From positions 1 to 54,759 of IMG/VR virus record IMGVR_UViG_3300030389_001655: a stretch of DNA of 54,759 bases; one strand, 5' to 3'. The translations under genes and the position numbers were made by a program. The stretch is from a virus. Under the pieces are notes generated by a model. That model was given only the letters and a program-made list of their open reading frames with translations, was not told where the DNA came from and ran no database searches. How positions within the stretch are numbered: position 1 is the stretch's first letter; the number at the start of each line of letters is the position of its first letter. Below, one piece after another: positions 9,006-17,922 of this stretch.

Positions 9006-9928
9006 TGGCTGTACAGACTGTAGAAAATATACAAAGATTACCCCCATTCTTAGAGGGTCTGCAAAAAAGACTATTGCAAACTGGATTTGGTGAGTTTGAT
9101 GGTGAAACTCAGACTACGCCAGGTCTACTCGATTCTCCCCTTGATTTGCCTCAATTTCAAATTGCAGGCATAGACCCTCTAAGAGAACGTGCAATAACAC
9201 TTGGAGAAAATTTAGTAGGATCTTTTAGACCATTTGTCGAAGGAGCTAGAGATCAGTCACTAGCTGGTCAACAAGCATTAACATCAGGATTACAATTTTT
9301 GCAGCCTGAAGCAATACAGCAATTTCAAAATCCGTTTCAACAACAAGTCATTGATAGAACAATGGCAGAGCTTGATAGACAGGCTGACATTAGAAGAGCT
9401 GGTGCTGATGCAGCAGCAGTAAGGTCTGGTGCTTTTGGTGGTTCAAGACAAGGTGTGCAAAGAGCTGAGACAGAAAGAGGATTGCAACAAGTTAAAGGTG
9501 ATACTTTATCAAGATTGCTTTCGCAAGGTTTTTCAAGTGCTTTACAAGCAGCACAGAATGCTGGTCGTTTATCTGGTGGTCTTGGGCAGGCTTTTGGAAC
9601 TTTAGCTGGAACTACAGGTGATATTGGAAGATTGCAACAAGCACTAGGGCAAGCTGATATATCACAACTAACTCAACTTGGTGCACTAAGACAAGGGCAA
9701 TCACAAGCGGAACTAGATGCACAAAGACAAAATTTATTACAATCAGCACAAGAACCATTTACAAGGTTGCAACTCGGACAGAACTTATTACAAGGTATGC
9801 CAAGTGCATCTATACCTTCAACATTTCAACAGGCTACATCACCTGGTGCAAATCCATTCTTGCAAGGTATTGGTGCTTATACAACATTGTCACAGATTGC
9901 ACCTTTTGGTGGTACAAAATCTGCGTAG
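9005..9928 (+). CDS. putative internal virion (ejection) protein, Gln-rich
   Basis: 307 residues, mostly helical and very rich in Gln/Ala. Residues ~85-160 (QQFQNPFQQQVIDRTMAELD, then RQADIRRAGADAAAVRSGAF) are an Ala-rich coiled region typical of podovirus ejection proteins. No enzymatic motif. Start overlaps the previous stop by one base. The P22 gp7/gp16/gp20-type role is inferred from order between nozzle and lysozyme. Confidence 0.55.
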   Translation: MAVQTVENIQRLPPFLEGLQKRLLQTGFGEFDGETQTTPGLLDSPLDLPQFQIAGIDPLRERAITLGENLVGSFRPFVEGARDQSLAGQQALTSGLQFLQPEAIQQFQNPFQQQVIDRTMAELDRQADIRRAGADAAAVRSGAFGGSRQGVQRAETERGLQQVKGDTLSRLLSQGFSSALQAAQNAGRLSGGLGQAFGTLAGTTGDIGRLQQALGQADISQLTQLGALRQGQSQAELDAQRQNLLQSAQEPFTRLQLGQNLLQGMPSASIPSTFQQATSPGANPFLQGIGAYTTLSQIAPFGGTKSA

Positions 9929-9937
9929 GGTAGGAAT

Positions 9938-11872
9938 ATGGCTCCAAAACAAACATTGTCACAAGGGTTAATAAATCAATTAGTTCCTAGATCTTCTTTA
10001 GGTAGAGATTTTACAACCAAATTAAATCAACTACGAGGTGATCAACAAGAAGCTTTAAATATTCTTGGTTTTAAAGATTACACGGGATCTTTAGGACCAA
10101 GTGATACCTTGTTAGGCAAAGGTGCAAAATCCTTAACAGAAGGTGCTTTAAATATCCCCTTTGCAGTCGGTGAACTCTTTAAAGATATATCTTTACCTTT
10201 CCAAGCTGGTGAAGCTGGTGTAACTGCTTTACTTAAATCTTTAGTAGATCCATTGCAAACAGAACGAGGTAGAAAAAAAGCTGCTGAGAAAATGGCAGTT
10301 GGAACAAGTGGTTTAGAATTAGGTTTGCCGATAGACACAACAGTTCCAAGAGGTCAATTAGGACCTAATCCAATTATTGGTCAAACACTAAAAGAAAGAG
10401 AAGATGCTTTAAGAAATTTAAGAGAAAAAAAATCTGAAATAGACGAATTTGCTATTGGCACGGGAAAAGACGAGAGTGTAAAAACAACAGAGGGTGCAGA
10501 TGTTACATCATCACCAAAATTTACTGATCCAACAGCAGAGGCAGCTCAAGAGGCTGCAGATAAAGAAGAGGCATTAGCTTCTTCTCCTGATGAAGATCTT
10601 GATTATACAGACACATACACCGAAGAAGAATTAAAGGCAGTTAATGATCCTGAAGTTAAAAAGAAAGCTGCACAAGCTGAATTATTTACTTCTGCTATGA
10701 AAGAAATAGAAGATATATATGGTGACGACAGTGAACCAAAAAAACGCAAAACTATTGATGATTATAAAGCTGATTTTGCGAGAGCTACAGGCATAGATAT
10801 ATCGGGTGAGCCTGATAATAAATCTGCTTTGATGGCATTAGGCTTATCTCTTATGCAGAACAGAGCTGGTAAAGGTTTTAATTTATCTAACATATTAGGT
10901 GAAGTTGGAGCTGCTGGTCAAGCTGCCTTACCTAAATTTGAAGAGGCTAGAAAAGAAGCAAGAGCTGCTCAAGTCGCTGCAGGTAAGTTTGCATTGCAAG
11001 AACAAAAAGCAGATCAAAAAGCTGCATTGGCTCTAGCTAAAGAAAAAAGAACTGCATTAGCAGCAGTATCTAAGGAATTTAGAGGTTATGCAAATAAACA
11101 ACAACTAGAGTATTTAAAACATAGAAACAATATGGAAATTAAGTTACTTGAGAATGATATGAAGCCTATTGATGCAAAGGGCAAAGTAACTACACAAACA
11201 CTTGAAGGTAATAATTTTCTTAAAGTAGATACAGCTTTTGTTACTGGATCAAGAAACAGAGTATTTTTAGCACCAGTGCAACAAGCAAAACAACACGCTA
11301 ATCAATATGTAAATGTATTAGAGGCAAGCAATAGTATTAATGAAGTTAAAAGCATACTTCAAGATTTAGGAAAAGCAAATGATGCAACTGCCATTGGTCT
11401 TTTGAAAGATAGAGTATTAAGTGTTCTGAAACCATTAGGCATAGGAGATACAGACTACTCAAAAGGAGTTGCTGAAATTATTGACAAAGGCACTAATCCT
11501 GAACAAAAAGTAAGGGCTATTCAAGATAGATTAATATCACAATATAAAAAGTTCTTAACAAAAGAAACAGGAAATGGTGTGTCCGAAGGAGACATCAAGA
11601 GATTGCAACAATTAATAGGAGAAATAAAAATTGGGCAGCCTTTATCTGAAAACTTAAATAGACTTGATCAACTTTCACAAATATTCGCAGCACCACAAAG
11701 AGCCATAGAGAGTCAACTTAACGCTTTTTCAAAAAGAGAAAATTATAGAAATGATGATGAATATAACAAAACTATGGCTATATTAAATAAAGCAATTCGC
11801 ACTGGAACAGATGGCACTTATAATTTAAATGTTAATGAAGATGGTGTGATTAATATAGATTTGACAAAATAA
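9938..11872 (+). CDS. putative internal virion protein, charged and helical
   Basis: 644 residues. A Lys/Glu-rich central region, an Asp/Glu-rich stretch at ~180-240 (EALASSPDEDLDYTDTYTEE), then an Ala-rich helical segment (EEARKEARAAQVAAGKFALQ). No catalytic residues recognised. Shine-Dalgarno AGGGTAGGAAT. It ends one base into the next gene. Size and position fit an ejection or inner-core component. Confidence 0.55.
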   Translation: MAPKQTLSQGLINQLVPRSSLGRDFTTKLNQLRGDQQEALNILGFKDYTGSLGPSDTLLGKGAKSLTEGALNIPFAVGELFKDISLPFQAGEAGVTALLKSLVDPLQTERGRKKAAEKMAVGTSGLELGLPIDTTVPRGQLGPNPIIGQTLKEREDALRNLREKKSEIDEFAIGTGKDESVKTTEGADVTSSPKFTDPTAEAAQEAADKEEALASSPDEDLDYTDTYTEEELKAVNDPEVKKKAAQAELFTSAMKEIEDIYGDDSEPKKRKTIDDYKADFARATGIDISGEPDNKSALMALGLSLMQNRAGKGFNLSNILGEVGAAGQAALPKFEEARKEARAAQVAAGKFALQEQKADQKAALALAKEKRTALAAVSKEFRGYANKQQLEYLKHRNNMEIKLLENDMKPIDAKGKVTTQTLEGNNFLKVDTAFVTGSRNRVFLAPVQQAKQHANQYVNVLEASNSINEVKSILQDLGKANDATAIGLLKDRVLSVLKPLGIGDTDYSKGVAEIIDKGTNPEQKVRAIQDRLISQYKKFLTKETGNGVSEGDIKRLQQLIGEIKIGQPLSENLNRLDQLSQIFAAPQRAIESQLNAFSKRENYRNDDEYNKTMAILNKAIRTGTDGTYNLNVNEDGVINIDLTK

Positions 11873-14800
11873 TGGGTAAAGTTGTTTTAAATACACCACA
11901 GGGTAAAGTTAATATCACAATTGCAGGTGACAAGCCTACATTTGAAGAATCAATACAAATTAATAACATCATTAGACAATCAGGTGCTGGACAATTAGTT
12001 TCTAAAGAGGAACCAAATACTGCTGACAAGCTCGAACAATTGTTTGATACTAGCACAGGTATTAAAAGTAATGCTTTGCGTTCAGCTTTAAGTGTTGCTG
12101 AAAATAATGAAGAAGAGGATGCTATACTTCGTAAGTTTGATCTTAGTGATGATGATTTTCTTAGAGATAATAGAGGTAGATTAGCTCTCACACCTACTGG
12201 TGCAGCTAAGTTTGGACAAGAAACAGATAAAAATATACTTATAGATGAAGAAGGCTTTAGTCGTTATGACTTTTCCGATCTCGCTGGTGTAGCACCAGAA
12301 TTAGTAGCTGGTATAGGTGGAGCTATAGCTGGTCAGATAGCTATTCCAATTCCTATTTTAGGTGCTGCAATTGGAGCTGGATTAGGAGCTGGAGGAGGTC
12401 AAGCTATAGAAGAGATAGGTGAAGCAGTTGCTGGTGTACAAAAACAAGACATTGGCGAAATTGGAAAAGACGTAGTAAAAGAAGCAGCGATTGGTTTTTT
12501 TAGTGATTTAACATTTGGAGCGGCTGCTGCTACTTTTAGAGCCGTCAGAAGAGGTGTTACACCTGGTAAAGATTTAACAGCAACAGAGCTTGAGACAGCA
12601 GGCTTATCAACATCTCCACCAATAGATGAAGCTGGTAATGTAATAAAACCAAAAGACTTTGCAAAACTGTCTGCTGATGACAAGATTGCAGCAGTAAACA
12701 GGACTGTAACATTAGAAGATGGCACTGTTGTAAAAGGTGGATTTGGTGTTAAGCCTACGTTGTCAGCCATAAGAGCACCATCTCTTGTAGCAAGAATACA
12801 AGCTATTGGAGAAAAAATATTTAAAACATCAGACAGACTTAAAAATAATAATGATGTTATTAAACAAGTTATTGATGCGTACAAAGAAAAGTTTGGATTA
12901 GAAGGAGCTGACGCAGTTGATGTTGGTGATATACTTAAACGAGGTATGGTTGATAACAACGAACAATTGATAAAAGCTGAAAAAAAAGCACAAAAAGAAA
13001 TAATAGCACAAATGAAAGGTGCAGTTGGTGTTTTTAGAAGAGCTGCTGATGAAAATGGTTCTGTTGATGATGATTTGTTTGACATATTTAAAAATGCTTC
13101 AGATGAGTTCGACTCTTTTATTTCTGGTAAATTTAGAGCTGTGGACGACATATTAAGAGATGATGCTGGATTGGGCAGGCAAGGAGTTATGTACGTTAAC
13201 AATTTCGCAAATCATCTTCAAAGAATTAAAAGTGATTATGCTTCACAAATTGCTGCAAAAGATATTGATGGCAAGGCATTTGACAATATTATATCTTCAT
13301 TTGAGGCAGTTGCAGGCAAGTTAGATGAAGGTCTTAAAGAGTCAGTATCCTTTAATCAATTGTATAATTTAAGAAAAACTATAAGTGATATACGAATGGG
13401 TTCTAATGAAACTGTTCGTAAGGAGCTTGTGAACGCAAACGGCACAGGGCTGTTAGATGAAATTGATAATATGTTTAAGCAGATGGGTGATGAAAATAGT
13501 CAACTGTTTAGAGATTTGTCTGGCAGACTTGGAGATACTATTTCAGTTAATAAATTTAAAAACGCTGGTAAAACATTAAGAGCTGCACAAGCAGAATTTT
13601 TTCAAGGCAAAAGTATGTTGGAAGATTTATATGCTTCTCAATCAATTAAAAATTTAGATAAATATAGAACTGTGCCAGGCGAGCTTGATAAAGCACCAAT
13701 GAACATAGACATTTATAAAAATGTTGTTAAGTCAAATAACCCACAATTTTTACAAAGAGCTAAAGATTTTCTTAGAGAGTATGGTGGTGTTCAAGGTGGC
13801 AAAACTGGAGATGAAATTGCAGATGAGTTTACTGCGAGAGCTGCAAATCAATTTTTGGAGGATGCCATTGAAACATCAGGAATTAAAAATTTTAAAAATG
13901 TAAAAGATTTTAACGGCACAAAGTTTGCGATGGCTATAAAAGGTCTTGGCACAACTGCAAAAGAATTGTTCGGAGATAAAACGAATCAAATTTTAAAATT
14001 AGCTGATGAAATAGGTGGCGTTAAAATATCAGGATTGCAAGCTAGAAATGTTTTAGATCAATATAGAGATGCTATTGGAGGTTCCGAAAGCATGGATGGT
14101 TTGTTAAGTAAACTACAGTCTTTGTCTGAAACACAAAAAATATTAGTTAGAGAACAAAGAAATAGAATAATTAACAAGTTGCAAGACGAAGCTTTAGATT
14201 TAGATCCTTTAGAGGCTGCAAGATTTTTAGTTCAAAAACAAACTAAAAACTCTGAAATTAAGCCAATTATGAATTATTTTGCAAGAAATCAAGATGATGC
14301 TTCATTACAAAAAATCAGATCTTATTACATAAGCAGTATGATCGATGATTTTGGTGAGTCAGTTATGACAGACGGCAAATCTTTAAACGCTTTTGCAGAT
14401 AGAATATTAGCTGCTGCAGAGGATGGAAAACTACGAACAATTTTTCCAGGTGGCGTTGGTGAAAGTATGGAAAAGTTTGGTAAAATATTAAAATTTAATG
14501 CAAGGGCTGCCGAGGGTGGAGATCTTGTTGCAGCTAACATTGCAGCTTCTCCATTTCAAAACTTAGGTAAACTGGCAAAATTTACAATACTCGGTAATAG
14601 AATGTTATCACAAAGTTATTATGATGACATCATATCTCAATTTAATGGCATTACGTTGAAACAATTTAAAAAACCAGCAGACAGAGCAAAAAGTCTTGGA
14701 TCTATTATTGGCAAAGCACTTAGTCAATCAACTGGTCAAACAATCGATAATGCTATTAATGAAGCAGAAGACCAGATTGATGCAATTTTAGAAAGTTCTG

Positions 14801-15030
14801 GTGTAAAGAGTCAAATACAAAATGTTACACAACAATTAGGTCCTGCTATTAATCAAGCTAGAACAGGTATTAATCAAGTTAGAAACGTAGCTTCTGCACC
14901 TACCATTAATCCACCAGCAGCAGGAACTCAACTCGCTGGTGTAAATATTTCTAATCCAGCTAATGCTTTTTCGTTAGGTCTTAATCCTCAGAATATAGCC
15001 ATAGCACAAAGAACAAGAGGAACTCCATGA
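11872..15030 (+). CDS. large internal virion protein
   Basis: 1052 residues, the largest protein in the window. A Gly/Ala membrane-like hairpin lies at ~140-180 (ELVAGIGGAIAGQIAIPIPI, then LGAAIGAGLGAGGG), matching the transmembrane-capable segments of ejectosome proteins that form a conduit across the cell envelope. The remainder is long alpha-helical, and the C-terminal 60 residues are Gln/Asn/Pro-rich. No transglycosylase Glu motif stood out. It precedes and overlaps the lysozyme gene, so DNA-ejection function is likely. Confidence 0.6.
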   Translation: MGKVVLNTPQGKVNITIAGDKPTFEESIQINNIIRQSGAGQLVSKEEPNTADKLEQLFDTSTGIKSNALRSALSVAENNEEEDAILRKFDLSDDDFLRDNRGRLALTPTGAAKFGQETDKNILIDEEGFSRYDFSDLAGVAPELVAGIGGAIAGQIAIPIPILGAAIGAGLGAGGGQAIEEIGEAVAGVQKQDIGEIGKDVVKEAAIGFFSDLTFGAAAATFRAVRRGVTPGKDLTATELETAGLSTSPPIDEAGNVIKPKDFAKLSADDKIAAVNRTVTLEDGTVVKGGFGVKPTLSAIRAPSLVARIQAIGEKIFKTSDRLKNNNDVIKQVIDAYKEKFGLEGADAVDVGDILKRGMVDNNEQLIKAEKKAQKEIIAQMKGAVGVFRRAADENGSVDDDLFDIFKNASDEFDSFISGKFRAVDDILRDDAGLGRQGVMYVNNFANHLQRIKSDYASQIAAKDIDGKAFDNIISSFEAVAGKLDEGLKESVSFNQLYNLRKTISDIRMGSNETVRKELVNANGTGLLDEIDNMFKQMGDENSQLFRDLSGRLGDTISVNKFKNAGKTLRAAQAEFFQGKSMLEDLYASQSIKNLDKYRTVPGELDKAPMNIDIYKNVVKSNNPQFLQRAKDFLREYGGVQGGKTGDEIADEFTARAANQFLEDAIETSGIKNFKNVKDFNGTKFAMAIKGLGTTAKELFGDKTNQILKLADEIGGVKISGLQARNVLDQYRDAIGGSESMDGLLSKLQSLSETQKILVREQRNRIINKLQDEALDLDPLEAARFLVQKQTKNSEIKPIMNYFARNQDDASLQKIRSYYISSMIDDFGESVMTDGKSLNAFADRILAAAEDGKLRTIFPGGVGESMEKFGKILKFNARAAEGGDLVAANIAASPFQNLGKLAKFTILGNRMLSQSYYDDIISQFNGITLKQFKKPADRAKSLGSIIGKALSQSTGQTIDNAINEAEDQIDAILESSGVKSQIQNVTQQLGPAINQARTGINQVRNVASAPTINPPAAGTQLAGVNISNPANAFSLGLNPQNIAIAQRTRGTP

Positions 15031-15476
15031 ACATAGATGAGCTCAGACAAGAGATACAGAATGACGAGGGACGGGTCAACTCCGTGTATTTGGACCACCT
15101 TTCCCTGCCTACCATAGGAATTGGACATTTGATAAAAGAGTCAGACCCAGAGTATGGATTACCAGTAGGAACAGTGGTTGATGACGAAAGAGTTAACGAA
15201 TTATTTGACCAGGACATCAAAGTTACGCTGTCTGAGTGCGAACAATTATACGGAAACTTTAACGATTTACCTGAAGAAGTACAAAAAATATTGGCGAATA
15301 TGATGTTTAATTTAGGCAGACCAAGGCTTTCCAAATTCAGAAAGCTATGCAAAGCTGTAGCTGATAGAGACTGGCAAGAATGTGCTGTCCAGATGGAGGA
15401 CAGCCGCTGGCATAAACAGGTAACTAATCGTGCTAATCGTTTAATCTCTAGGATGAAGTCTGTTGATAGCACCTAA
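15027..15476 (+). CDS. T4-type lysozyme (endolysin), GH24
   Basis: 149 residues. The catalytic triad of T4 lysozyme (Glu11-Asp20-Thr26) is preserved with identical spacing as E14, D23 and T29 (NDEGR, YLD, TIGIGH). The later signature SRWHKQVTNRANRLISRM corresponds to T4's SRWYNQTPNRAKRVI. It hydrolyses peptidoglycan between MurNAc and GlcNAc. No signal peptide, so it needs the holin-type proteins encoded at 40-42 kb, or it travels with the ejection proteins. Shine-Dalgarno GAGGA; ATGA overlap with the preceding gene. Its 3' end overlaps the convergent minus-strand gene by 36 bp. Confidence 0.93.
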   Translation: MNIDELRQEIQNDEGRVNSVYLDHLSLPTIGIGHLIKESDPEYGLPVGTVVDDERVNELFDQDIKVTLSECEQLYGNFNDLPEEVQKILANMMFNLGRPRLSKFRKLCKAVADRDWQECAVQMEDSRWHKQVTNRANRLISRMKSVDST

Positions 15477-15653
15477 TCCTAGGCTTGTTACTTTAGCTCT
15501 GTAATCGTTATACTCTTCTTTCTCAAATTCTTTATCGATCATTAATCCTAGTTGTTGTCTAATATTTCTTCTCTGATGTTCGCATATTTTGTTTAGCTTT
15601 TCATAACTTTTTAAATCTAAACCAACTGACTTGAATTTTGTTGTGTCTGTCAT
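15441..15653 (-). CDS. small ribbon-helix-helix (Arc-type) DNA-binding protein
   Basis: 70 residues. A short beta strand KFKSVGLDL is followed by two helices (KSYEKLNKICEHQRR, NIRQQLGLMIDKEFEKEE), the RHH layout. Strong Shine-Dalgarno GGAGG seven bases before ATG on the minus strand. Its N-terminal region overlaps the promoter of the divergent nuclease gene, so it may repress that gene or itself. DNA target unknown. Confidence 0.7.
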   Translation of the reverse strand: MTDTTKFKSVGLDLKSYEKLNKICEHQRRNIRQQLGLMIDKEFEKEEYNDYRAKVTSLGLGAINRLHPRD

Positions 15654-15665
15654 TATACTACCTCC
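15631..15665 (+). promoter_or_regulatory. promoter giving a predicted leaderless mRNA
   Basis: TTGAAT (15631-15636), 17-bp spacer, TATACT (15654-15659). The ATG of the nuclease gene follows six bases after the -10, exactly where transcription should start. The only SD-like bases nearby (CCTCC) serve the opposite strand. Confidence 0.6.
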
Positions 15666-16043
15666 ATGACTTATAAATACCCAATTATACCCAAAAAAAC
15701 TAGAAGACCCAACAAGTATTTTGCTAAAAAAACATTAGCCTTTGGTTTAAAGTTTGATTCAAAGTGGGAGAGTGAAAGATGGGGACAGTTAAAAGCTATG
15801 GAAAAAGCTGGTGTTGTTACAGAATTAGAACGACAGGTGCGTTATACTTTGTCAATCAATGATATTAAAATATGTGATTATATTGCTGACTTTAGATATC
15901 TGCAACAGGACGAAGATGGATTTTCAAAACTTATTGTCGAGGATGCTAAAGGCGTACTAACACCAGAATTTAAACTTAAACAGAAGATGATGAAAGCTAT
16001 ACATGGTATAGACATTCATCTCTCCTATAAAAGTAAACGCTAA
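15666..16043 (+). CDS. PD-(D/E)XK nuclease, DUF1064-like
   Basis: 125 residues. NKYFAKKTLAFGLKFDSKWE and SERWGQL give the N-terminal Glu; DYIADFRYL and LIVEDAKGVLTPEFKLKQKM give the D...(E)DxK core. This matches the DUF1064 phage family of small PD-(D/E)XK enzymes, thought to be structure-specific or resolvase-like. It stands alone between minus-strand genes and has no Shine-Dalgarno, so it is probably read from a leaderless transcript. A junction-resolving or DNA-trimming role is inferred. Confidence 0.75.
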   Translation: MTYKYPIIPKKTRRPNKYFAKKTLAFGLKFDSKWESERWGQLKAMEKAGVVTELERQVRYTLSINDIKICDYIADFRYLQQDEDGFSKLIVEDAKGVLTPEFKLKQKMMKAIHGIDIHLSYKSKR

Positions 16044-16127
16044 TTTGCATCAAGAATTTTTTTACTCATCTTCTCAATGGTAGTGGCAAATCATCTTGAC
16101 ATAGTAATTCTGCAATTACTATACCAA
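16044..16127. promoter_or_regulatory. perfect 22-bp palindrome inside a promoter-like sequence
   Basis: Arms ATAGTAATT (16101-16109) and AATTACTAT (16114-16122) are perfect complements around CTGC. TTGACA (16096-16101) precedes and TATACC (16120-16125) follows at 18 bp, giving a possible + strand promoter pointing into the ParB-like gene as antisense. GTAAT and ATTAC half-sites match the operators of the early promoters. It may instead act as an operator or a 3'-end hairpin for the convergent genes. Confidence 0.5.
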
Positions 16128-16886
16128 TTACGACCTTTTGCCATAAATCTTTAATCTAATTCGTCTATCAGGACTGGTTTTATGATTATAAAGCTTTTCG
16201 ATCATAATTATAAAATCATCTCTACTACCCTGATTGGTTAATTTAGAAGAAAAGTTTTCTACTCTTTTCTTAAATATTGACCAGACAAAAGATTTATCAT
16301 TCATTACTGCAATCATAGCACGAATGAAATTACATTTTTTCCATTTATCAAAATAATGACTTATCCATAAAATAGATTTAGCAATCTCTTTACCTTTTTC
16401 TAAATCATGCACTTTGAAATTACCCTCACGAAATTCTTTATAATCGTGCTGGTCTAGGTAACCTTTACCATTTAACATGGCTAATGAATCAGACACGCTA
16501 AATCCATAGGTCCTAACAAACCATTCTAAGGTTACATAATGCTCTGCACCTAATTTAAAATGACTCATCATATATTCGTGCATGGTCCATTTTCTGTTAA
16601 CAGAATTTAACTTTCTTATATCTTGTAAAGTCAAACCCTTCTTTACAATATAATGAACTGGCAAACCTAAAACTTTATAAGCTTCAAGTCTGTGTTGACC
16701 ATCGCATACTTCCATATTCTCATTAACGATAATAGGTATACTTAAATCCCTTTCATCGATATGACCTGAAAGATCTTTGACGTGCTTATTCACTATATCT
16801 CTATTTCCGACTAAGTATGAAAACTTACTATAGTCAGAAGTAACGTGTATTTTATTTTTATTAATATTTTGCAATTTTTTCTCCAT
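16128..16886 (-). CDS. ParB/sulfiredoxin-like domain protein
   Basis: 252 residues. The N-terminal third has the ParB-type core: a partial substrate loop (LSIPIIVNENMEV), then CDGQHRLEAYKVLGLPVHYI, with DGQHR as the signature motif. Middle helices (TLEWFVRTYGFSVSDSLAML) could be a helix-turn-helix. Family members bind DNA, use CTP or act as nucleases; which applies here is open. It is the second gene of a minus-strand pair, its ATG sharing a base with the RHH gene's stop (TAATG), so the two are co-translated. Confidence 0.75.
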   Translation of the reverse strand: MEKKLQNINKNKIHVTSDYSKFSYLVGNRDIVNKHVKDLSGHIDERDLSIPIIVNENMEVCDGQHRLEAYKVLGLPVHYIVKKGLTLQDIRKLNSVNRKWTMHEYMMSHFKLGAEHYVTLEWFVRTYGFSVSDSLAMLNGKGYLDQHDYKEFREGNFKVHDLEKGKEIAKSILWISHYFDKWKKCNFIRAMIAVMNDKSFVWSIFKKRVENFSSKLTNQGSRDDFIIMIEKLYNHKTSPDRRIRLKIYGKRS

Positions 16887-17317
16887 TAGCTGAAAATTGT
16901 CTTAGTTTGTGCATTTTGCAATTTTTTAAGTTGCTCCTGCATTTTTCTTTTTTCTCGCCTGGCGTAGCGATAGTCTTTAGTTATTAGTGCAACAGTGGAT
17001 GCTATTGATCTATTATCCTCTTTTGCAATTGTAACTAAATCCTCATACACAGTTCCATGAACATTAAGAGACTTAAATTTATTTTTTTTTTCTAAATCTT
17101 CAAGTTCATATACTGGCTCCATGTAATTGCCATCAGGATCAGCATATTCTTCTCGAAAAGAATTATGCAATTTTTGTTGTGCTTCTGAAATAGTCAAAAG
17201 ACCATTCTCAGCATCCTCTATAATTTTTTTCGATAGTTGATCCCAAGTTAAATTTGGTTCTTCAACAAGCTTTTTTCTTAGTCTAGGCTTACGAAAAACC
17301 TTTTTTTCTTTAACCAT
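16886..17317 (-). CDS. ribbon-helix-helix domain regulator
   Basis: 143 residues. A basic N-terminus (KVFRKPRLRKKLVEE), a helical middle, then a C-terminal RHH-like unit: strand KFKSLNVHG, helix TVYEDLVTIAKEDNR, turn, helix SIASTVALITKDYRYARREK. Very strong Shine-Dalgarno (GGAGG) on the minus strand. It reads divergently from the replication operon, and its own promoter carries GTAAT/ATTAC half-sites shared with early + strand promoters. It is therefore the best candidate for the phage's early regulator, perhaps with the ParB-like partner. Confidence 0.65.
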   Translation of the reverse strand: MVKEKKVFRKPRLRKKLVEEPNLTWDQLSKKIIEDAENGLLTISEAQQKLHNSFREEYADPDGNYMEPVYELEDLEKKNKFKSLNVHGTVYEDLVTIAKEDNRSIASTVALITKDYRYARREKRKMQEQLKKLQNAQTKTIFS

Positions 17318-17341
17318 TTTTACCTCCTTTTAAAATAAAAT

Positions 17342-17388
17342 AAGTAATGTTATGAACTATTACATAATACTTAATATTTATATTGCAA
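17342..17388 (-). promoter_or_regulatory. promoter/operator of the RHH + ParB-like operon
   Basis: On the minus strand: TTGCAA (17383-17388), 16-bp spacer, TATGTA (17361-17366). A GTAAT (17344-17348) - N10 - ATTAC (17359-17363) inverted repeat overlaps the -10 region, within a longer imperfect dyad at 17342-17372. This is the autoregulation site if the RHH protein binds GTAAT. Confidence 0.55.
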
Positions 17389-17419
17389 GTAAAAAAATAA
17401 AAAAATGATAGTTTAAGTA

Positions 17420-17447
17420 TTGACATATATGTAATGATGTCTATATT
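17420..17447 (+). promoter_or_regulatory. early promoter P1 (replication operon)
   Basis: TTGACA (17420-17425), 16 bp, TATATT (17442-17447). The spacer carries GTAATGATGTC (17431-17441), a half-conserved form of the early operator, touching the -10. An A-tract (17391-17407) sits upstream like an UP element. Confidence 0.75.
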
Positions 17448-17487
17448 AGATTGTGCAAGTAGAAATTTATGAGAAAGCGAGGTTAGT

Positions 17488-17922
17488 ATGGCACAGAATT
17501 TCTATGACATGAATGATCAAGAGCTTTTACAGGCAAAGGTTGCCTTAAAGCGTGACATTGATCGTCAAAAAAAAGAGATGGAGGAACTTAACTCTCTATT
17601 GCAAGCAAGGTTTTTTTCTGAAGCTCGTGACGAATTACAGCGAGATGGTAAAGACTTTGGTACGACCACTATATTTAGTGAGCAAGACCAGAAAGTTAAG
17701 GTCGCCATTAATAAAAAAGTAACATGGGATCAGCAAGCATTGCGTGATGCTTTCGATAGCATGGATGCTGAAGATGCAAGACACTATGCAAAAGTCACAT
17801 ACTCTGTTGACGAGAGGAAGTACACTAATGCTCCTCCAGCTATTGTTGCAAAGCTTCAGCCAGCCAGAACTGTCGAGCAAGGCACGATCAATGTTGATCT
17901 TGTACAAACAGAGGAGGCTTAA
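17488..17922 (+). CDS. conserved phage protein at the head of the recombination module
   Basis: 144 residues. An N-terminal coiled helix (ELLQAKVALKRDIDRQKKEM) is followed by a beta-rich part with DGKDFGTTTIF, KVKVAINKKVTWDQQAL and a C-terminal PARTVEQGTINVDLV. Proteins of this layout precede Sak4-type ATPase genes in other phages; a partner or accessory role is inferred. Shine-Dalgarno GCGAGGTTAGT. It ends in GAGGAGG, which drives the next gene. Confidence 0.6.
   Translation: MAQNFYDMNDQELLQAKVALKRDIDRQKKEMEELNSLLQARFFSEARDELQRDGKDFGTTTIFSEQDQKVKVAINKKVTWDQQALRDAFDSMDAEDARHYAKVTYSVDERKYTNAPPAIVAKLQPARTVEQGTINVDLVQTEEA

Noticed and set aside
12399-13202. Long minus-strand frame opposite the 1052-residue virion protein
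   Set aside because: Shadow of the + strand gene: no ribosome-binding site, Ser/Leu-rich antisense composition.
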